NCBI GenBank assembly: GCA_903958915.1
Contig: CAJBVC010000290.1
Coordinates: forward strand, 1-10,568
Source of the DNA: an uncultured beta proteobacterium
GTDB lineage: Bacteria; Pseudomonadota; Gammaproteobacteria; Burkholderiales; Burkholderiaceae_C
Direction of reading: 5' to 3'
Length of the DNA stretch: 10,568 nucleotides
How positions within the stretch are numbered: position 1 is the first letter of the stretch; each line of letters begins with the position of its first letter. Below the pieces are notes generated by a model that was given only the letters and a program-made list of their open reading frames with translations, did not search any database and was not told where the DNA came from. Positions 6,630 to 10,568 of this stretch are shown here, piece after piece. The translations under genes were made by a program, and so were the position numbers.

Positions 6630-8228
6630 ATGAAAATACTGTCAAGTGTTCGCATTCGCTCCAGGCTGCTGTTGCTGCTGGCTTTCTCCGTGCTGACCTT
6701 GGTCACGCTGGGTGCATTCTCGTCGTGGACGATCATGTTCGGCGCTGAGCAGGCCACTGGCTTCATCGATTCCGAGTTCGAGTCGGTCCGCTCGCTTGCC
6801 AAGGTTCGTGCTTCGATGGACAGCGCCCGCAGCCATGAAAAAGATATTTTCCTCACCATGGGCGACGAGAAAGAAACCGAGCGTTACACCGCCCACTGGC
6901 AGGCAGCAGTGCAGCAGATTGGTGCATCGATTGAAGCTACCAAATCGGTGGCCCAACCGTCGGATAGCGCGGTACTGGAAACCATGCAAAAGAGCATTGA
7001 TCTCTACGCTGTCGGCTACCGGGACCTTTTGGGACGCATGGCACGCGGTGAACTCAATGACCCCTGGGCAGCGAACGCCGCCATGACCCCCCTCAAGACG
7101 GCTATAGGTCAGGCGGAACTGTCGTTGCAGCAAGTGTCGGACTCCGTGCAACAGCGCGCCAACGTGCGGCGCAATGAGTTCTCTGTGACCGCCGGCCGCG
7201 CACCCTGGATCGTCATAGTCGCAACGGGCGTGGTATCCATCGTTGCGACCTTGCTGGCATTGGCCATCATTCGCTCCATCCTGACACCTATTGACGATCT
7301 ACGGTTGACTGCTCGAGCCTGGGGGCAGGGCGACTTGACGGCACAGGTCAGCACCACAGACCATTGCGAAATCGGAGATGCCAAGCGCGACCTCGGTCTC
7401 ATGCATGGGGCATTGGTCAATCTGGTGGAGCGGGTGCGTTCCGGAGTGGACGTGGTTGGCAGCAATACGTCCGAGATTGCGAGTGCCAACGCCGACCTTT
7501 CCGAGCGCACGGAACAGGCGGCAATATCCCTGCAAAGGACAACATCATCCATCGAACAATTGTCGGCCGCTGTCAAGCACACGGCAGATGCCGCAGCACA
7601 GGCTGTGTTCACTGCGCAGACCGCCATGCAAGTGGCAACCAAGGGCGGTGCCGTCGTCGACAAAGTGGTCTCCACCATGGGGGAGATCAACACATCATCA
7701 CGAAAGATTGCCGACATCATTGGCGTGATTGACGGGATTGCATTTCAAACCAATATCCTGGCCCTTAATGCGGCCGTGGAAGCCGCACGCGCTGGGGACC
7801 AGGGACGCGGGTTTGCCGTGGTGGCCAGCGAAGTTCGAAGCCTCGCCGGCCGTTCTGCTGAGGCAGCGCGGGAGATCAAGTCCATCATTGGCAGCTCGGT
7901 AGCGAAGGTCAACGAGGGCTCGTCGCTGGTCGAAGAGGCCGGGCGCAGCATGCGTGACATCGTTGAAAGCGTGGGTCAGGTCTCGACCGTCATCGAGCAA
8001 ATTCGCCAGGCAGCCAATGAACAGCATGATGGCATCGGGTTGATCAGCACGGCCATGGGGGGAATTGACCGGGCAACCCAGCAAAATGCAGCGATGGTGG
8101 AGGAGTCTGCTGCGGGAGCGATGAGCCTGAATGAAGAGACCGGGCACCTTCGACGTGCCATCTCACTCTTTAAGCTGGACAGCTCTTTCAGGAAATATAG
8201 GCCGCTAGCGCTTGCCAATAGTGCCTAG
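6630..8228 (+). CDS. Methyl-accepting chemotaxis protein
   Basis: 532 residues. TM1 is about 13-31; a periplasmic sensor region of about 160 residues (four-helix-bundle type by pattern) follows; TM2 is about 192-213; HAMP is about 214-267; the cytoplasmic signalling coiled coil runs to about 515. The hairpin tip is unmistakable: [19 protein letters not shown] (368-386), then [19 protein letters not shown] (392-410). Role: senses a periplasmic ligand and controls CheA through CheW at the cell pole. There is no C-terminal NWETF-type pentapeptide for CheR/CheB tethering; the protein ends RPLALANSA. The ligand is unknown. GGGA (6620-6623) is 6 bases before the ATG. An out-of-frame ATG at 6625 is followed at once by TGA. 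No other che gene is nearby, so this is an orphan receptor. Confidence 0.95.
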   Translation: MKILSSVRIRSRLLLLLAFSVLTLVTLGAFSSWTIMFGAEQATGFIDSEFESVRSLAKVRASMDSARSHEKDIFLTMGDEKETERYTAHWQAAVQQIGASIEATKSVAQPSDSAVLETMQKSIDLYAVGYRDLLGRMARGELNDPWAANAAMTPLKTAIGQAELSLQQVSDSVQQRANVRRNEFSVTAGRAPWIVIVATGVVSIVATLLALAIIRSILTPIDDLRLTARAWGQGDLTAQVSTTDHCEIGDAKRDLGLMHGALVNLVERVRSGVDVVGSNTSEIASANADLSERTEQAAISLQRTTSSIEQLSAAVKHTADAAAQAVFTAQTAMQVATKGGAVVDKVVSTMGEINTSSRKIADIIGVIDGIAFQTNILALNAAVEAARAGDQGRGFAVVASEVRSLAGRSAEAAREIKSIIGSSVAKVNEGSSLVEEAGRSMRDIVESVGQVSTVIEQIRQAANEQHDGIGLISTAMGGIDRATQQNAAMVEESAAGAMSLNEETGHLRRAISLFKLDSSFRKYRPLALANSA

Positions 8229-8253
8229 GCAGCTATCAAATGTGCAGCGGATT

Positions 8254-8382
8254 TCAATCCAGCATGAGTGCGTGTACAACGCTTTCATCGTAGCCAATCT
8301 CTTCTGGCACCCCCATGCTGAGCCATCCATCGTCAAAAAGCGAATCCAGCAACGCTTGCAATCGGAACAGGTTCCAGAACAT
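8254..8382 (-). CDS. Putative 42-residue protein, third small ORF of the minus-strand run
   Basis: Starts MFWNLFRLQALLDSLFDDGW and ends VHALMLD before TGA. The composition is acidic and amphipathic, with no membrane segment and no family I recognise. AAGGA (8397-8393) lies 10 bases before the ATG, somewhat far, and overlaps the stop codon of the ORF upstream; the gap between the two ORFs is 14 bases. It ends 25 bases from the chemoreceptor stop, tail to tail. The balanced composition, start site and tandem position argue for coding; its shortness argues for caution. Confidence 0.4.
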   Translation of the reverse strand: MFWNLFRLQALLDSLFDDGWLSMGVPEEIGYDESVVHALMLD

Positions 8383-8396
8383 GGTTGGTGTTTCCT

Positions 8397-8687
8397 TTAG
8401 TTAATGTTTTGGCCGATATTTGCAGCAGGTAAGGGCAATGGTGTTCTTGCCCTGCGCATTTTTTGCGACCGCGAGTCCCAAAGCCGCTGCATCACGCTGA
8501 TCGAAGGCTCTGCATGGCGGGTAACCCGGATCGCCCGATAGTGCGGTGCCTCTGCATCAAAGTGTGCTACCTCGTTTCGCAGGGGTGTCACAACTTCATG
8601 GTCTGCGCCAAAGCGAAGCTCCATCTTCTGAATCAGTTGGCACAGGTAGCTGTGGTGGCGGGAGACTGGCGTGCTGGCGTAAATCAT
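8397..8687 (-). CDS. Putative 96-residue protein, second small ORF of the minus-strand run
   Basis: From ATG 8687 it begins MIYASTPVSRHHSYLCQLIQ and contains ELRFGADHEVVTPLRN. A GTG at 8717, directly after the TAA of the ORF upstream, would add 10 residues (SSTQKNTTT-type). No ribosome binding site is convincing for either start. It looks soluble and basic at the C-terminus, with no family I recognise. The upstream 44-codon ORF is in the same frame and separated only by its stop, so a broken longer gene or stop read-through cannot be excluded. A run of seven T (8698-8704) lies between the two possible starts. Confidence 0.4.
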   Translation of the reverse strand: MIYASTPVSRHHSYLCQLIQKMELRFGADHEVVTPLRNEVAHFDAEAPHYRAIRVTRHAEPSISVMQRLWDSRSQKMRRARTPLPLPAANIGQNIN

Positions 8688-8717
8688 GGTCGTAGTGTTT
8701 TTTTGGGTTGAACTCAC

Positions 8718-8852
8718 TTATGCCCGGCTCGACCGAAGCGTGCCAATGCGTTTCAGAAGATAGACGCGCTGCAGGGCAATGAGCTCACCGGTGCCATGCG
8801 CAACCGCGAGCGCAATGGCGAGAACGTTGAGGTAGGCTGATCGATTCTTCAT
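8718..8852 (-). CDS. Putative 44-residue membrane-associated small protein
   Basis: Begins MKNRSAYLNVLAIALAVAHG, then TGELIALQRVYLLKRIG, ending RSSRA before TAA. Residues about 7-18 are hydrophobic and could form a short membrane segment or anchor, with positive charge on both sides (K2, R4; Arg/Lys-rich C-terminus). AGGGA lies 6 bases before the ATG (about 8859-8863). It is the first ORF of a minus-strand run and is divergent from the M14 hydrolase gene. I do not recognise the family. Codon third positions are GC-rich, as in the surrounding genes. Confidence 0.5.
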   Translation of the reverse strand: MKNRSAYLNVLAIALAVAHGTGELIALQRVYLLKRIGTLRSSRA

Positions 8853-8984
8853 GGAGGGTCCCTGACGCGAGCAATGGGTTCAACATTAGCGCCAAAATAT
8901 TTCAGTTTGATGACTTCGCGCAGAAGCAACACGACTCGGCGACTCGATTCCCTTGGTGGCGCGCAGTCAGTATGCTCACCCCCC
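8853..8984. other. Divergent intergenic region between the small ORFs and the M14 hydrolase gene
   Basis: 132 bases if the hydrolase starts at GTG 8985. An AT-richer patch (about 8890-8912, with AAAATATTTCAG) and a direct repeat CGACTCG (8932-8938 and 8940-8946) are visible. No pair of promoter boxes stands out. The hydrolase frame stays open back to ATG 8874, but that segment reads unlike protein. Confidence 0.4.
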
Positions 8985-9998
8985 GTGACACCCATCGAAC
9001 TTCCGGAATTGGTTGCATTGGAGCGCCTCATTGAACTGGGTCGCGGCCATCTGGAGCACCGCGTTGTCCGGACAGTTCAACTGCCTTCGGGAACTAGTCT
9101 TCCGGTGCATGCAGTGACCCTGGGCAACCCGGACCCGTCAGCGTCGGCAGTGGGCTATTTTGGTGGTGTGCATGGGCTGGAGCGCATCGGCTGCGAGGTG
9201 GTGCTGGCGTACTTGCAAAGCCTTGTCATGCGTTTGCAATGGGATAGCACGCTGCACAAGCAATTGGAGTCGGTGCGCATGGTGTTCATGCCCCTGGTCA
9301 ACCCAGGCGGGCTGGCGTTGGGCACACGTGCCAACCCCAATGGCGTCGACCTGATGCGCAACGCGCCGGTAGATGCCAGGGAGAAAGTTCCATTCCTGTT
9401 GGGCGGGCATCGCATGAGCGCCCGGTTGCCCTGGTACCGTGGCCCGGTCTCCGACGCCATGGAAGACGAAAATCAGGCGGTATGTGAAGTAGTCCACTCG
9501 GAATTGCTCTCTCGAACCTTCAGCATCGCCGTTGACTGTCATTCCGGGTTTGGTGCGACAGACCGCATCTGGTTTCCTTTTGCGCACACCCGCTCGCCCA
9601 TCCAGCATCTGGCGGAAGTGCATGCGCTCAAGGAGATTTTTGTAAGTTCCCACAGCCATCACCGGTACATCTTCGAGCCGCAAAGCATCCAGTACCTCGC
9701 GCATGGTGACCTGTGGGACCATCTCTATCTGCAGTCTTGTCAGCAGCCGGGTCGAACCTTCCTACCGTTAACACTGGAGATGGGGTCGTGGCTGTGGGTG
9801 AAGAAGAATCCGCGACAGCTGTTTTCCAGGCATGGCATGTTCAACCCCTTGATTGAGCACCGTCAGCAGCGTGTATTGCGGCAGCACCAGCAGTTTCTGG
9901 ACTTTCTGTCGCGAGCGGCCTGCGGCAATGCGCTATGGCTTCCGGGCAGGGAGGAGCGCGAGCGCAGCCACGCACGCGCCCTGCAGGAGTGGTTTTAG
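8985..9998 (+). CDS. Zinc M14-type / succinylglutamate desuccinylase-aspartoacylase-like hydrolase
   Basis: 337 residues from GTG 8985. The zinc triad is visible as HGLE (H63, E66) and DCHSGFG (H186). NPGG (107-109 region), NPNGVDLMRN (R125, substrate carboxylate binding) and TLEMGSW with the probable catalytic E265 complete the M14 pattern. Family knowledge: these enzymes cleave amide or peptide bonds next to a carboxylate; the substrate here is unknown. No signal peptide is seen, so it is probably cytoplasmic. The start is uncertain: ATG 8874 and ATG 8910 are in frame, but their extension (Ser/Arg/Thr-rich) looks non-coding and would fill the divergent promoter region. No start has a good ribosome binding site. 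The next gene follows after 3 bases, so the two probably form an operon. Confidence 0.82.
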   Translation: MTPIELPELVALERLIELGRGHLEHRVVRTVQLPSGTSLPVHAVTLGNPDPSASAVGYFGGVHGLERIGCEVVLAYLQSLVMRLQWDSTLHKQLESVRMVFMPLVNPGGLALGTRANPNGVDLMRNAPVDAREKVPFLLGGHRMSARLPWYRGPVSDAMEDENQAVCEVVHSELLSRTFSIAVDCHSGFGATDRIWFPFAHTRSPIQHLAEVHALKEIFVSSHSHHRYIFEPQSIQYLAHGDLWDHLYLQSCQQPGRTFLPLTLEMGSWLWVKKNPRQLFSRHGMFNPLIEHRQQRVLRQHQQFLDFLSRAACGNALWLPGREERERSHARALQEWF

Positions 9999-10001
9999 GG
10001 C

Positions 10002-10568
10002 ATGAACGACTGGATCTTCTTGCGGGGGCTGGTTCGTGAACAGCGTCACTGGGGCGGCTTTGTGCGCGAATTCGAGACGTGCATTGCAGATGCCAAAGTC
10101 CACCCGCTGGATTTGCCAGGCAACGGAGTGCTGAACACCCTGCGCAGCCCGTTGACCCTGTTGGAGATGGTCGATGCCTGCCGCAGCCAGTTGCAACAAC
10201 AAGGACTTGCACCACCCTACCGATTTGTGTCTATCTCCATGGGTGCCATGGTGGCAGTCCAATGGGCGCACGCCTATCCAGACGAAGTGGCTTCCATGGT
10301 GCTCATCAATACCAGCATGCGTCCGTTCAGCCACTTTTACCAACGCTTGCGCCCGGCAAACTACATCCCCATCCTGACGTTGATTGTTTCGGGAGCGACA
10401 GCACTCCAGTGGGAGCAGGCTATTCTCAAAATGACAAGCCACCATCCGGGCGAACCCGTGCTCGAATCCTGGACACACCTGCGCGAGCACTTTCCGGTGT
10501 CGCGCTGGAACGCACTGCGTCAACTCTGGGCGGCAGCGCGTTTTCGTGCGCCAACACGAAAACCATGC
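10002..10568 (+). CDS. Alpha/beta-hydrolase, N-terminal part, 3' truncated by the window
   Basis: 189 codons from ATG 10002 to the window end, no stop. Typical landmarks: an early FLRGLVREQRHWGGF segment (oxyanion-loop region), the HPLDLPGNG strand-loop, and the nucleophile elbow SISMGAMVA with the Ser at about residue 79. The first elbow Gly of GXSXG is replaced by Ser, which is tolerated in several alpha/beta-hydrolase groups. HAYPDEVASMVLINTS after the elbow is characteristic. The His and Asp of the triad would be beyond the edge. It follows the M14 hydrolase gene by 3 bases; CAGGAG (9984-9989), 12 bases upstream, and AGGG overlapping the previous stop are the only Shine-Dalgarno-like sequences, so coupling to the upstream gene is likely. 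Substrate unknown. Confidence 0.82.
   Translation, partial: MNDWIFLRGLVREQRHWGGFVREFETCIADAKVHPLDLPGNGVLNTLRSPLTLLEMVDACRSQLQQQGLAPPYRFVSISMGAMVAVQWAHAYPDEVASMVLINTSMRPFSHFYQRLRPANYIPILTLIVSGATALQWEQAILKMTSHHPGEPVLESWTHLREHFPVSRWNALRQLWAAARFRAPTRKPC

Noticed and set aside
8222..8231. TGCCTAGGCA palindrome at the chemoreceptor stop as a terminator or operator
   Set aside because: Only 10 bases with no loop or T-tract; expected by chance at this size.
8463..8711. 82-codon plus-strand open frame between the chemoreceptor and hydrolase genes
   Set aside because: Overlaps the better minus-strand ORF; no ribosome binding site and a Cys-rich, shadow-like translation.
8932..8946. Tandem CGACTCG repeat as an iteron or regulator site
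   Set aside because: Only two 7-base copies; no further copies nearby.

Overview
The window looks like the chromosome of a betaproteobacterium, most likely order Burkholderiales, family Comamonadaceae (Rhodoferax/Polaromonas-like). This rests on moderately high GC, strong GC third-position bias and the flavour of the proteins (Burkholderiales-type Ppk, MCP and M14 deacylase-like enzyme). It is inferred by eye, not by a search. No tRNA, rRNA, CRISPR array, insertion sequence or phage gene is visible.

Left half (1-6113): a phosphate-economy block, all on the plus strand. It begins with the 3' end of a PhoX-type alkaline phosphatase, closed by a strong intrinsic terminator (713-742). After a 415-base non-coding leader comes a tightly overlapped operon with ATGA junctions: an OlsB-like aminolipid N-acyltransferase, a PlcP-like metallophosphoesterase (of the type often mis-called UDP-2,3-diacylglucosamine hydrolase) and an Agt-like GT4 glycosyltransferase. 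Polyphosphate kinase (ppk) follows. A good Pho box with a correctly spaced -10 lies inside the 3' end of the glycosyltransferase gene, just ahead of ppk. Read together, the block suggests phosphate-starvation lipid remodelling: release phosphate from outside esters (PhoX), strip phospholipids to diacylglycerol (PlcP), rebuild membrane with phosphorus-free glycolipid (Agt) and aminolipid (OlsB), and handle phosphate as polyphosphate (Ppk).

Middle (6114-8228): convergent with ppk and only 13 bases from it is a small basic protein with a Lys/Ala/Pro-rich tail, a ribbon-helix-helix-like core and a GRPKK end. It is probably a nucleoid-associated protein or regulator. It is divergent from a classical methyl-accepting chemotaxis protein. 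Between the two lies a perfect 25-bp palindrome that covers the -10 of a predicted promoter for the small basic protein.

Right end (8229-10568): on the minus strand is a run of three very short, so far unrecognised ORFs (44, about 96 and 42 codons), the first with a hydrophobic segment. Divergent from them is a zinc M14/AstE-AspA-type hydrolase, followed closely by the 5' part of an alpha/beta-hydrolase cut off by the window edge.
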